A stretch of DNA of 64,000 nt from Eximiradius sp. (GTDB lineage: Bacteria; Bacteroidota; Ignavibacteria; Kapaibacteriales; UBA2268). The stretch spans positions 5,001-69,000 of the forward strand of contig CAKZLY010000014.1 of the NCBI GenBank assembly GCA_937127445.1, written 5' to 3'. Shown here piece after piece: positions 1 through 8,567 of this stretch (position 1 is the first letter of the stretch; each line of letters begins with the position of its first letter). The notes under the pieces were generated by a model, which had not been told where the DNA came from, searched no databases, and saw only the letters and a list, made by a program, of their open reading frames with translations. The position numbers were made by a program, and so were the translations under genes.

Positions 1-125
1 TTGCTTGGACCTTTTTCAGCAAGGTCTATGAACTGAATTTTCACGCCACGTTCTTTGAAAAACCGAATTGCCTTGGCAGTATCTTTACACTTTTTAGTGC
101 CAAATATTTGAATTGTGGGAGCCAT
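1..125 (-). CDS. ArsC/Spx-like thioredoxin-fold protein, N-terminal part only
   Basis: The gene starts at an ATG at 125 and runs off the left window edge, so only about 41 residues are visible (begins MAPTIQIFGTKKCKDTAKAI). The beta strand, FGTKKC active-site turn, helix and KIQFIDL strand are typical of the ArsC/Spx/MgsR branch of the thioredoxin fold. The second cysteine of a CxxC pair is replaced (CKDT), as in one-cysteine ArsC-like proteins. Whether it reduces arsenate, or acts as a glutaredoxin-like or regulatory protein, cannot be judged from this fragment. Confidence 0.72.
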   Translation of the reverse strand, partial: MAPTIQIFGTKKCKDTAKAIRFFKERGVKIQFIDLAEKGPS

Positions 126-427
126 TTTTACCTCAAAATTTATGATAATTAAATATATAATTTAACAATTTCCCATCGTAATATTATAGATATAATTCAC
201 GTCGATATAAATGAACATATAATGTTAAATGCATGTGATGACTAAAAAAACATTTTGTGCATTTCAATTTATCTTTTTTTTTAACATTTTATGTATGTTT
301 TTATGTATAATTTAGACTTCAAATTGTTATAATATCAGATTCTTTGATATAATTAAATTAATTACGCGATACTGCTAATTATTTTCAATTATTATTTCAA
401 AAACATAGTAAGTTATGAGGTAATAAA
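126..427. other. intergenic region, no gene seen
   Basis: Very AT-rich spacer between the divergent ArsC-like gene and the TPR gene. It holds several TATAAT-like and poly-T stretches but no ORF, repeat or hairpin that I can support. It presumably carries promoters for both flanking genes. Confidence 0.5.
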
Positions 428-1184
428 ATGAAAAAGATTTTCATTTTTTTGTTTGCTATGATAACATTTTTAACCTTATTTTCAAACCAAACAAAACTCG
501 ACTATTATAAATTAGGCACAAAGGCTTGGGACAACAAACAATTCTTTTATGCCTTGAAATTACTCGAGAAAGCAATCGAAGTAAATCCTATGGATATTAG
601 AGACTACAAAAAGTTAATATCTATAAGTTTTCTTGACAAGGAATACGAAGATGCAGTTAAATACTGCAACCAGGCTATTCATTATTTTCCCTTAGATTTA
701 AATTTATATTTGTACCGTGCCGATGCATATAAGATGTTAGGAGAATTTGAGAAATCCCTAAACAATTTTAAATTAATCATTGAAATTACTCCAAATTATG
801 AGGCAGCTTTTACTGGTGCTGCTACTGCAAGTTATTTCTTAGAAAACTATGATGATGCTCTATATTATGCAAACAAAGCAATAGAACTCAACCCGACAAA
901 GATTTACCGTATTATATAAAAGCAAATATCTATTATGACATAAGTGATTTTGAAAATGCACTGGAAAATCTCAATAAGGTTTCTATGCAAATTATTTGAG
1001 ATATCAAAATATGATTGACCAGAAGGAGTATGTAGAGATGCTTTACTCAGCACTTGAAGATATAAACACAGCAATTAATAAGGGAGAAACTAATCCTTAC
1101 GTTTATCGGATAAGAAGTAATATTTATCAATCTATGGGCAATATTGAAGCGACAAAAAAGATTTCGAGTGTTATAAAACAATAA
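428..1184 (+). pseudogene. exported TPR-repeat protein, broken by two frameshifts
   Basis: The N terminus is a signal peptide (MKKIFIFLFAMITFLTLFSN), followed by tetratricopeptide repeats (A/G-Y pattern, 'AIEVNP', 'AIELNP' at repeat ends). The first frame stops at 917-919. The TPR sequence resumes in another frame from about 892 (PDKDLPYYIKANIYYDISDF) and stops at 997-999. It resumes in the third frame from about 981 (FYANYLRYQNMIDQKEYVEM) and ends at 1184. Each junction lies at a short homopolymer (CCC at 892-894, TTT at 980-982) and each is repaired by adding one base, giving about 252 aa. It is either a recent pseudogene or two single-base deletion errors in the assembly. Partner and function are unknown. 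Confidence 0.75.
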
Positions 1185-1400
1185 ATGACAACGAATAAGT
1201 TACTGCTCCTTTGTTCATTATTGATTTGATACGGTTATTTCAATGTATCAGTAGATGCTCTTACAACATCTCTTTTTTATTTGAAATTGTTAACTCCAAC
1301 ATTATTTTCCAATTCAAATCAAAATTTCTTCTTTTTTTAGAAAATTGTTTATAAATTATGTGTTTAAAATTTCATTTCTAACACAGAAATTGAGGAGAAA

Positions 1401-2693
1401 ATGGGTCAAACAATTGTTCAGAAAATACTGGCTCGCGCAACCTCTCGCCCAAACGTTGAAGTTGGCGAAGTGCTCGAACCAGCCGTCGATACAGCAATGT
1501 CGCACGAGAATGCGGCACTTGTGATGAACCAATTTCAGGAAATTTTCGCCGGTCTGGGGCGCCCCGCAAAAGTGTGGAACCCAAATCGGATTGCTATTAT
1601 TTTCGACCACAGAGTCCCCGCAGAAAGCAAGAAAACAGCAACCAACCAGAAGAAAATCCGTACCTTTGTTGCCGAACAGGGAATTACCAAATTTCACGAT
1701 ATTCGTGGAGACGAAGGCGGTATTTGCCACCAAATCCTTCCCGAAAACGGCTACGTTCTTCCCGGTTATGTTGTAGTTGGGACCGATAGCCACACCACCA
1801 CACACGGTGCATTGGGGGCATTTGCCTTCGGTATTGGTGCAACAGAAATGGCGTCCGTCTGGGCTTTAGGTAATGTGCTAAATGTAGAAGTTCCCGATAC
1901 TATCAAGGTTGTTGTTGAAGGCGAACTGCCCAAATTTGTTCAACCGAAGGACATAATTTTGCATTTGATTGGGAAAATTTCTGCAGAAGGGGCTAATTTC
2001 AAAGTGCTTGAATTTCACGGATCGACTATTCGCAACATGAGCACTTCGGGACGACTGACCCTGTGTAATATGGCAGTAGAAGCAGGGGCAACTTCCGGTA
2101 TAGTCCCGCCCGACGAAGAAACTGTTCGCTTCCTGCGAGAAGAAGCCGACATAACAGGTGAAATTGAACTTATCGCACCTGACGAAGACGCTAAATACTG
2201 TCAGGTAGTCGAAATTGATGCTTCGAAACTTGTTCCCCAAATTGCCTGCCCACACACAGTTGATAACGTTAAACCTGTTAGCGAGGTCGAAGGACTGAAA
2301 GTAGATCAAATTGTGATAGGTTCCTGCACAAATGGGCGATTAGATGATTTAGAAACTGCTGCGAATATACTTCGGGGCAAAAAAGTTGCCCACGGTGTGC
2401 GTATGCTTGTTTTCCCTGCCTCATATAGAATATATCAAAAAGCGCTCGAACTCGGTTATGTCAACGACCTTGTAAAAGCCGGTGCGGTAGTGATGAACCC
2501 CGGGTGCGGTCCCTGTCTTGGTGTGCACCAGGGAGCTTTAGGCGACAAAGAAGTAGCTCTCGCAACAACAAACCGCAATTTCAAAGGGCGTATGGGCAAT
2601 CCCGAATCTGATGTTTATCTGTGTTCGCCCGCTGTTGCCGCAGCATCAGCAATTACTGGAATGATAACAAATCCGCAAAAAGGAGGGTTTTAA
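1401..2693 (+). CDS. leuC: 3-isopropylmalate dehydratase large subunit (LeuC)
   Basis: Aconitase-superfamily large subunit that, with LeuD, isomerises 2-isopropylmalate to 3-isopropylmalate in leucine synthesis. At 430 aa it matches the shorter LeuC/HacA type found in archaea and many anaerobes rather than the roughly 470-aa proteobacterial form. The three [4Fe-4S] cysteines are visible at C309 (GSCTNGR) and C369/C372 (NPGCGPC); 'GTDSHT' and 'GAFAFGIGATE' are the usual substrate-site segments. The ATG follows a GAGGAG ribosome site. leuD starts one base after the stop, so the pair is an operon. Homoaconitase activity is the main alternative, because this subfamily is hard to split by sequence. 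Confidence 0.93.
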   Translation: MGQTIVQKILARATSRPNVEVGEVLEPAVDTAMSHENAALVMNQFQEIFAGLGRPAKVWNPNRIAIIFDHRVPAESKKTATNQKKIRTFVAEQGITKFHDIRGDEGGICHQILPENGYVLPGYVVVGTDSHTTTHGALGAFAFGIGATEMASVWALGNVLNVEVPDTIKVVVEGELPKFVQPKDIILHLIGKISAEGANFKVLEFHGSTIRNMSTSGRLTLCNMAVEAGATSGIVPPDEETVRFLREEADITGEIELIAPDEDAKYCQVVEIDASKLVPQIACPHTVDNVKPVSEVEGLKVDQIVIGSCTNGRLDDLETAANILRGKKVAHGVRMLVFPASYRIYQKALELGYVNDLVKAGAVVMNPGCGPCLGVHQGALGDKEVALATTNRNFKGRMGNPESDVYLCSPAVAAASAITGMITNPQKGGF

Positions 2694-2694
2694 T

Positions 2695-3195
2695 ATGGCT
2701 AAGGTGATTTATAAATTTGATGATGATATTTCGACCGATATTATTTATCCCGGACGTTATATGGCAACTGTTCTTCCAACAGAAACGCCACAATTTGCTT
2801 TTGACGATATAAAAGAACTCAACAAATTGCTCAATAGTGAAAAAACAAACGAAACAAGGGTTATTGTAGCTGGCAAAAACTTCGGTTGTGGTTCGTCTCG
2901 CGAACAAGCAGCATCTTGCTTGAAAGGCCACAACCTAACGATCGTTGCTAAGGATTTCGCTCGTATATTCTTGCAAAATAGTATAAATTTAGGCTTGCGA
3001 ACAGTTATATGTCCTGATATCGAAGCAGAAGTCGACGACGATCTCGAAATCACAGACGACAAAGTAATTAACAAAACACAAGGGAAAGAGTTTGCTGTTG
3101 TTCCACTTCCAAAAGCTCGTCAAGCAATAGTTGATGCTGGCGGGTTAATACCTTACACACAGAAGATTTTAAAGCAAAGAATGGGTATAGAATAA
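2695..3195 (+). CDS. leuD: 3-isopropylmalate dehydratase small subunit (LeuD)
   Basis: Swivelling small subunit of isopropylmalate isomerase. At 166 aa it is the usual length for the short LeuD partner of the leuC type found here. The signature GCGSSREQA lies at residues 64-72, and YPGRYM near residue 18 is the substrate-recognition loop that separates isopropylmalate from homoaconitate enzymes. It is translated right behind leuC (stop 2693, ATG 2695, with AGGAGG just upstream). leuA and leuB are not in this window. Confidence 0.93.
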   Translation: MAKVIYKFDDDISTDIIYPGRYMATVLPTETPQFAFDDIKELNKLLNSEKTNETRVIVAGKNFGCGSSREQAASCLKGHNLTIVAKDFARIFLQNSINLGLRTVICPDIEAEVDDDLEITDDKVINKTQGKEFAVVPLPKARQAIVDAGGLIPYTQKILKQRMGIE

Positions 3196-3223
3196 AAAAT
3201 AATTGATTATATCTATATTTTCA

Positions 3224-3260
3224 AAAATGCTCCTGTTAGTTTATCTATCGGGAGCATTTT
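3224..3260. terminator. bidirectional terminator between leuD and the membrane-protein gene
   Basis: A 10-bp perfect stem (AAAATGCTCC at 3224-3233, GGAGCATTTT at 3251-3260) with a 17-nt loop sits between convergent genes. Its A-rich and T-rich ends suit termination in both directions. The right arm is part of the end of the minus-strand coding region. Confidence 0.7.
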
Positions 3261-4209
3261 CTTTTGCTATTATTCCGAAAAGAAATACAGAAAATGCTAT
3301 CGCTGGATAGAGAAACCTGCCATCAGAATAAGCCACAAAAAGTGAATAAACGTACATCCCAAGCACTAACACAATTCCAGCTAAACAAACTAAAACTATT
3401 GTTTTGTCTTGTTCGATATATTTATTCTTAAAATAATAGTATATTCCAAATGCAAAAATGAGCAACGAAGGGTATGCAGATAGAATAAACGAAAGATAAG
3501 TGCGAGGGCGTGCGAGATTTTTCTGTAATGTTTCTATTTCAATTGACCAACTGTAAGTGTACGGTATTCCATAATTCAGTAATTGCATAATTTCGAGTTG
3601 CAAAAGGTAAGCAGCGGCATAAAGCAGCACAAGCAATGCTGCTTGTTTCCAATTTCGCACGATCACAAAATAAAGCAAACCACAAGCAAATAAAATAATT
3701 ATACTCTCTTTCAAAAACACACCTACCGCCACAGCAAAGCAAAACCATCCGTAGCGACGTTCTACAAGCAAAGCAAACGACATCATCATCCATCCTACAA
3801 GTGCAGCATCTATAAATCCAATTACACTATAATAGAACACAGGAAAGCTAAAAATATGTAGCAACACTATATAAAATGCAATCTTCGGCTTTACAAAATG
3901 TCTGTATAAAGTTCTGAATGCAAATGAAAATCCTAAAAATAATATAATTGCGTTTGTCAAATTTAACGAAAATCCACGCTCGAATGGCAACATCGAAGCC
4001 GACAGCGGCACCAGCAGCCTTTTGTTGAATGGTGCGTCTGCATACCAGAAGGGCGCTTCACCACGAAAATAATCCACCAGAGCATAATACTGGTGATGGT
4101 CCCCGCCTACAATGCCAACAATATCTTTAATTAGCAGATCCTGACGGTTAAACCTCAGAAAAAGTACCGCCGCAAGTGCAAGCAATATATATAGATAGTA
4201 TTTTTTCAT
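3241..4209 (-). CDS. polytopic membrane protein, possibly GT-C-type glycosyltransferase
   Basis: 322 aa from the ATG at 4209. A TTG 11 codons upstream lies in a repeat and is unlikely to be used. About 9-10 hydrophobic helices alternate with short loops. The first exposed loop after helix 1 holds 'GGDHHQYYALVDYFRG' and 'APFNKRLLVPLSA', a layout (acidic residue after TM1, then an Arg-Leu-x-P segment) reminiscent of GT-C glycosyltransferases and related lipid-linked-sugar enzymes. No decisive motif is present, so the function is not assigned. It overlaps the terminator shared with leuD. Confidence 0.65.
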   Translation of the reverse strand: MKKYYLYILLALAAVLFLRFNRQDLLIKDIVGIVGGDHHQYYALVDYFRGEAPFWYADAPFNKRLLVPLSASMLPFERGFSLNLTNAIILFLGFSFAFRTLYRHFVKPKIAFYIVLLHIFSFPVFYYSVIGFIDAALVGWMMMSFALLVERRYGWFCFAVAVGVFLKESIIILFACGLLYFVIVRNWKQAALLVLLYAAAYLLQLEIMQLLNYGIPYTYSWSIEIETLQKNLARPRTYLSFILSAYPSLLIFAFGIYYYFKNKYIEQDKTIVLVCLAGIVLVLGMYVYSLFVAYSDGRFLYPAIAFSVFLFGIIAKENAPDR

Positions 4210-4228
4210 TCTACCGATAAATAACAGG

Positions 4229-4300
4229 CTGTAGAGACGCAATGCATTGCGTCTCTACAGCTACAATTTGCGTCTCTACAATTTGCGCCCTCTACTAATT
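4229..4300. repeat. REP-like palindromic repeat, copy 1
   Basis: Positions 4229-4260 are a perfect 32-bp palindrome centred on 4244/4245; the left half is CTGTAGAGACGCAATG. A tail of half-sites follows (ACAATTTGCGTCTCTAC, then ACAATTTGCGCCCTCTACTAATT). Two more copies with the same order and orientation lie at 4568-4619 and 4943-4988, inside and upstream of the RAYT gene. This is the arrangement expected for REP elements mobilised by a REP-associated tyrosine transposase. Confidence 0.85.
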
Positions 4301-4339
4301 AATCTAAATATAATTTCAACAATATCTTGTTTCATAATT

Positions 4340-4897
4340 CTACGGATTATAATATTCATCAATAGCCCATTCTATTGGGTTATTGCGAATATATTGTCGA
4401 ATGTGTTGTAATCCTGTTTCATTACGAATGATATGTTCGTAATAATTGCTTTGCCATAATTTAGTCCCATAAGTTCCTCGCTTATCGTTTATCTGTTTTG
4501 TGCATGCTGCTTTAAATCCTCGTATGATTGAACCCAAATTTTTTGATTGTGGACCAAATTTATTTTTCGTAGAGACACAATGATTCGCGCCTCTGCTACA
4601 ATTTGCGCCTCTACTAATTTCATCTTCAAAATATAATATTCCATGCAAATGATTTGGCATAATAATATATTCATCAAAAACAGTTTTCATATCAGGACGC
4701 AATATTGGTGTTTTCAACCATCCAGATTTAATTATCTCCCCGTATTTATTTAATTGCATTTCGCCATTAATTACTTCGCCAAACATACTTACCTTATTCT
4801 GCGTACAAATAGTAACAAAGTATAGACCAGATCTGGAATAATCGTAATTTTGCAAACGTGTGGATTCAATACGATATTTGTTTTGAAATTTTGTCAT
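4340..4897 (-). CDS. REP-associated tyrosine transposase (RAYT, IS200-like Y1 family)
   Basis: HUH single-strand transposase of the IS200/RAYT family. The HUH motif appears as IIMPNHLHG (His residues 83 and 85 counted from the ATG at 4897), and the catalytic tyrosine region as WQSNYYEHIIR (Y152/Y153). YRIESTRLQNYDYS, YFVTICT and LGSIIRGFK are also typical of the family. The frame is open upstream to an ATG at 4960, but that start and its first residues (MHCVST) are encoded by the palindromic repeat, so the ATG at 4897 is preferred; 4924 is another candidate. The variable linker after the HUH motif is made of a repeat copy read in frame (SRGANCSRGANHCVST). Its length of about 185 aa is normal, so it may still be active. 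Confidence 0.88.
   Translation of the reverse strand: MTKFQNKYRIESTRLQNYDYSRSGLYFVTICTQNKVSMFGEVINGEMQLNKYGEIIKSGWLKTPILRPDMKTVFDEYIIMPNHLHGILYFEDEISRGANCSRGANHCVSTKNKFGPQSKNLGSIIRGFKAACTKQINDKRGTYGTKLWQSNYYEHIIRNETGLQHIRQYIRNNPIEWAIDEYYNP
4568..4619. repeat. REP-like repeat, copy 2, inside the RAYT coding region
   Basis: A degenerate copy of the same element: CGTAGAGACACAATG, then ATTCGCGCCTCTGC, followed by the tail ACAATTTGCGCCTCTACTAAT. It lies entirely inside the RAYT reading frame without breaking it, and codes for about 18 residues between the HUH motif and the LGSIIRGFK segment. Confidence 0.8.
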
Positions 4898-4942
4898 AAC
4901 AAATACCGAATTAATAAATTTCATTGAATATTTATTTGCATT

Positions 4943-4988
4943 CGTAGAGACGCAATGCATTGCGTCTCTACGACAATTTGTGCCTCTA
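4943..4988. repeat. REP-like repeat, copy 3, between RAYT and htrA
   Basis: Positions 4943-4972 are a perfect 30-bp palindrome centred on 4957/4958 (left half CGTAGAGACGCAATG). It is followed by the tail ACAATTTGTGCCTCTA (4973-4988). The last three bases of the tail are the complement of the htrA TAG stop codon. Confidence 0.83.
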
Positions 4989-6515
4989 TTGTATTTCTAA
5001 TGCAACAATTTGGTTACGTTCTTTATATTTCACCTGAAACATAACAGTTTCGCCTTTCTGCTTGCTATCGAGTATTTCTTTGAGCTGCCCGGTGGTTTTA
5101 AGTTCTTTTCTATCGACTTTGACAATCACACCGTTAGAGGAGAGCCCGCGTTCGGCTGCATAAGAAAATCGCTGTACACGCGAAATATATACTCCATTTT
5201 TAACGTCGAACTCTTTTTTCTGCTCGGAAGTAAGCGGAGTAACAGAGAAACCAAACTTGTCGAACGTTACTGGTTCGTTAGAAGAAGTATCACCTTTCTT
5301 ACCGGAGGAACTATCTTCGCTTACGCTTTCATCTGAATCATTACTTTTGCGACGTTCGAGAATTACAGTTTTTGTAATTTTCTTTTTGTCGCGCCAGATA
5401 GCAACTTTGACTTTGTCACCAACACGTTTTTGAGCAATGTAGCTTTGCAATTGGTTGGAGCTATTTACCTGCTTGCCATCTAATTCAAGAATAACATCGC
5501 CTATTTCAATCCCAGCTTTATCCGCAGGACTATCTTTAAGCACATCATTTACCATTACGCCCTGAACGTCTGGCAAACCAACATTTTTTGCGGTAACCTC
5601 ATCAACAGTGGAAATCACCACCCCCACATAGCCGCGGTCAATTTTCCCATCGTCGATTAAATCCATCACAACAGAATGGACTAAATCAACAGGAATAGCA
5701 AAACCATAGCCAATATATGTGCCAGTTTGAGTAGCAATTGCTGAATTGATACCCACCAGACTGCCATTTATATCGAACAGCCCACCACCACTATTGCCCG
5801 GATTAATCGGAGCATCAGTTTGAATGAAATACTCAACTGCGTATGGGTCGCGACGAAGTCCCATCGCACCACGCCCGATAGCGCTAACTATTCCGCTGGT
5901 TACTGTAAAGTTTAGCCCGAGCGGATTGCCAACAGCAATAACGAACTGCCCAATTTTCACATCTTCGATTTTAGCAAAATGAGCAACTTTTAGCCCTGAG
6001 GCTTCGATTTTGATAACTGCCAAATCAGTTAACGGATCTCGCCCAATTAGTTTTGCCTTATATTCTTTTTGGTCGACGGTAATGACTTTAATCCCATCTT
6101 CCACAGCATCTTCGACAACGTGATTATTAGTAACGATATAGCCATCTTCGGAAATAATTACACCCGAACCTGCACCACGGCCGCGTCTTTCCTGTTTTTG
6201 TTCATCTTCGGGGAAACCGAAAAATTTGAAAAATTCTTCGAAGCCAGGAATTTGATTCATTGATTGTGATTTTGTCTCGACACTAATCGCAACAACAGTT
6301 GGTTTTACCGCCTCGGATGTTGCCACAAGAGCATCGTTGAATGCTTTTGCCGCTTCCGACGGAACTACGGGCGCTTTCTCCGCACCTATTTTAACATTTT
6401 TTTGTTGAGCAAACGAGGAATTATAAAACATTAAGCTTAAGCCAACCAACAAAGCAAAGCTCAAAACCGAAAGAGAAGAATAAAGCAAAACAGTTTTTTT
6501 GCTTGAATTCAACAT
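4986..6515 (-). CDS. HtrA/DegP-family periplasmic serine protease with two PDZ domains
   Basis: Envelope quality-control protease/chaperone. Residues 10-30 form one hydrophobic signal or anchor segment ending SSFAQQ. The trypsin-like domain carries the full triad: H132 (TNNHVVEDA), D164 (PLTDLAVI) and S242 (NPGNSGGGL). PDZ1 follows at about 290-380 (GYVGVVIS, SPADKAGIEIGDVI). After a Ser/Asp/Lys-rich linker (about 395-420) comes a second, more divergent PDZ (ISRVQRFSYAAERGLSSNGV). Its 509 aa is normal for two-PDZ HtrA. The stop codon falls in a REP-like repeat, so the last residues may have been altered by that insertion. Whether it is DegP-, DegQ- or MucD-like cannot be decided. Confidence 0.93.
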   Translation of the reverse strand: MLNSSKKTVLLYSSLSVLSFALLVGLSLMFYNSSFAQQKNVKIGAEKAPVVPSEAAKAFNDALVATSEAVKPTVVAISVETKSQSMNQIPGFEEFFKFFGFPEDEQKQERRGRGAGSGVIISEDGYIVTNNHVVEDAVEDGIKVITVDQKEYKAKLIGRDPLTDLAVIKIEASGLKVAHFAKIEDVKIGQFVIAVGNPLGLNFTVTSGIVSAIGRGAMGLRRDPYAVEYFIQTDAPINPGNSGGGLFDINGSLVGINSAIATQTGTYIGYGFAIPVDLVHSVVMDLIDDGKIDRGYVGVVISTVDEVTAKNVGLPDVQGVMVNDVLKDSPADKAGIEIGDVILELDGKQVNSSNQLQSYIAQKRVGDKVKVAIWRDKKKITKTVILERRKSNDSDESVSEDSSSGKKGDTSSNEPVTFDKFGFSVTPLTSEQKKEFDVKNGVYISRVQRFSYAAERGLSSNGVIVKVDRKELKTTGQLKEILDSKQKGETVMFQVKYKERNQIVALEIQ

Positions 6516-6578
6516 ATCCCAAACCTCCCTATAAATTACAAAGAAAAAACGAATAAGTCTTAAAAATCTTGCTATAAA

Positions 6579-7262
6579 TCACTCGTTTGCTTTATTAACA
6601 TACCTGATTGGATCTATATATCCTGCTTGCTCAAATCCACGAAGGCGAAGCAAGCACGATTCGCATTCGCCGCAAGCTGCATCTTCATTTGTGTAACAAC
6701 TCCAGGTTAAGTAAAGTGGTACGTTGAGCAAAATTGCCTGCTGAACAATTTCTTTTTTCGAGAGATGAATAATTGGCGTAACAATTTTAATGTGAGTATC
6801 GGGCTTTGTGCCGTAATTAAGTGCTTGTTCGAAAGCACGAAAGAATTCCGCACGGCAATCAGGATAACCGCTTGAATCCTGCTCGACAGCACCGATGAAA
6901 AGAGCTTCGGCTCCAAGTGTTTCAGCCCAGCTTGCCCCAATTGCTAAAATATTGCCGTTACGAAACGGCACGTATGTGTTCGGGATTTCATTTTTGTCGA
7001 ATTTAGCTTTTGGGACGTCAATTTGCAAATCAGTAAGGCTCGAACCGCCTATTTGCTTGAAATAGCCTACATCAACTATGAGCCTGCGGCTAATTCCATA
7101 GTAATTACAAATATCGTTGAAGGCACGTTCTTCGCGGGCTTGCGTTCTATGGTGGTAGTTCAAATGCAACGCCGCAACTTCGTAGCCTTCTTTGAGTGCT
7201 ATTGCCACACATAGTGCGGAATCCATACCACCGCTCATAAGCACAACTGCTATTTTATTCAT
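6579..7262 (-). CDS. queC: 7-cyano-7-deazaguanine synthase (QueC)
   Basis: ATP-dependent conversion of 7-carboxy-7-deazaguanine to preQ0, for queuosine in tRNA. The PP-loop SGGMDS is at residues 10-15, and the zinc site is C189, C197, C200 and C203 (WSCYTNEDAACGECESC). At 227 aa it is full length. Its ATG overlaps the stop of the upstream permease gene (ATGA), so the two are co-translated. Other queuosine genes are not nearby. Confidence 0.95.
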   Translation of the reverse strand: MNKIAVVLMSGGMDSALCVAIALKEGYEVAALHLNYHHRTQAREERAFNDICNYYGISRRLIVDVGYFKQIGGSSLTDLQIDVPKAKFDKNEIPNTYVPFRNGNILAIGASWAETLGAEALFIGAVEQDSSGYPDCRAEFFRAFEQALNYGTKPDTHIKIVTPIIHLSKKEIVQQAILLNVPLYLTWSCYTNEDAACGECESCLLRLRGFEQAGYIDPIRYVNKANE

Positions 7263-8509
7263 TTTGCCACCTCGTCTTTAAATTCTTCTTCTAAATTCAC
7301 GTCAGTTTTTCGCCATTCTTCGTAGAACATCATCAGCACTGCAGTAGTTGGCACTGCAATTAGTAAACCAATCAACCCAAGCAGCCCACCAAACACAAAC
7401 AAAGAAATAATGAGTATTACCGGATGCAAACCAACTTGCTTGCCGAGCACATTCGGTTCGATTAAATATGCATTGATAAAGTGTATTGCAGATATTGAAC
7501 CAACTATTACTAGCAAGTTTGTAAAGAAATTACCATCATCGACCAGTAGCATAACAAACGCACCAATAATCATCGAAATCGCCGAGCCAAAATACGGGAT
7601 TGGATTAAGTATCCCTGCTATAAAGGCAAGAACAATCGAATACGGAATATTGAAAAACGAATAACTAATAGAGCAAAAAGTAGCAACTATAATCGCTGCA
7701 ACAATTTGCCAACCGATATATTTTTTTACAATTATATTTACTTTGCGTAAGTCTGTGAGAAGCTTCTTGTTCTTAGTTTTTAGATTATCTTTTAAATAAT
7801 CTTTGAATTTCCTGAAATCTTTCAATAGATAAAAGGTCATAATCGGTGTTAATATTACATTTACAACCTGAGTTAAAATCACCGACAAACTGCTCAGAAT
7901 ATTAAGCAAACTGCTGAAAATAATATTTACAATGCCTTCGATACGAGGAATAAGTTCATCGCGTACTGCTTCGCGAATAGTGCTTTTGGGTAAACCTAAT
8001 TTTTGCAGCTTTCGGTAAAAGTTTTCGCTTTCAACATATTTTCTGGCTGAATCTACGTATGCTGTTAGACTTTTTAGTGCATTGTCGAGTTGGTCGAATA
8101 TTATAGGGAACACAAACACAGCCACAGCAGAAAAAATACCGATAATTAACAAAATAAACACAAGGGACGATAGCCATCGGGCAACATCCCATCTTTCTTT
8201 GAGCTTCTCGACAAATGGATCAAGCAGGTAAGCTACCATAAACGCAATAAAAAACGGCACAATCGACGAACCAACTACTCGAAGCAAACTATAAACAAAG
8301 AATATCGCTACTACAATCAATAATTTTTCGATAATTGGTGCTTTCTTTCGGAATGAAAAGAGAATAAAAACAGAAATGAGAAGCAAAACAATAGGTTGAG
8401 CAATTAGTCCCGTAACGTATAAATACGCAGCAAAAAATGAAAAGCCAATAACTATTGCGGCTATTGTCGAAATTTTTTGCGACTGATTTTTAAATCCACC
8501 GAAATCCAT
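7259..8509 (-). CDS. AI-2E/PerM-family transporter
   Basis: A 416-aa membrane protein of the AI-2E transporter (UPF0118) family. There are two hydrophobic hairpins in the N-terminal 120 residues (including RVVGSSIVPFFIAFMVAYLL), then a soluble amphipathic stretch (about 165-265, 'ARKYVESENFYRKLQKLGL'), then a C-terminal bundle with the family motifs (ILNPIPYFGS, EPNVLGKQVGLHPVILI, PTTAVL). Members include autoinducer, sodium/proton and unknown-substrate carriers, so the substrate is not assigned. It is coupled to queC by a 4-bp overlap. Confidence 0.88.
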   Translation of the reverse strand: MDFGGFKNQSQKISTIAAIVIGFSFFAAYLYVTGLIAQPIVLLLISVFILFSFRKKAPIIEKLLIVVAIFFVYSLLRVVGSSIVPFFIAFMVAYLLDPFVEKLKERWDVARWLSSLVFILLIIGIFSAVAVFVFPIIFDQLDNALKSLTAYVDSARKYVESENFYRKLQKLGLPKSTIREAVRDELIPRIEGIVNIIFSSLLNILSSLSVILTQVVNVILTPIMTFYLLKDFRKFKDYLKDNLKTKNKKLLTDLRKVNIIVKKYIGWQIVAAIIVATFCSISYSFFNIPYSIVLAFIAGILNPIPYFGSAISMIIGAFVMLLVDDGNFFTNLLVIVGSISAIHFINAYLIEPNVLGKQVGLHPVILIISLFVFGGLLGLIGLLIAVPTTAVLMMFYEEWRKTDVNLEEEFKDEVAK

Positions 8510-8567
8510 ATTATTATATCTTAATTATGCAAGATATAAACGAAAAACAAGGAAAAATGTTTCTAAA

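Noticed and set aside
1240-1285. Terminator after the broken TPR gene
   Set aside because: Only a 5-bp GATG/CATC-type pairing before a T run; it is too weak to support.
1356-1805. Antisense open frame over leuC
   Set aside because: leuC is unmistakable on the other strand, and the antisense product has no recognisable features.
4229-4988. CRISPR-like or IS terminal repeats
   Set aside because: The copies are self-palindromic, irregularly spaced and tied to a RAYT gene; there are no regular spacers, cas genes or target-site duplications that I can see.
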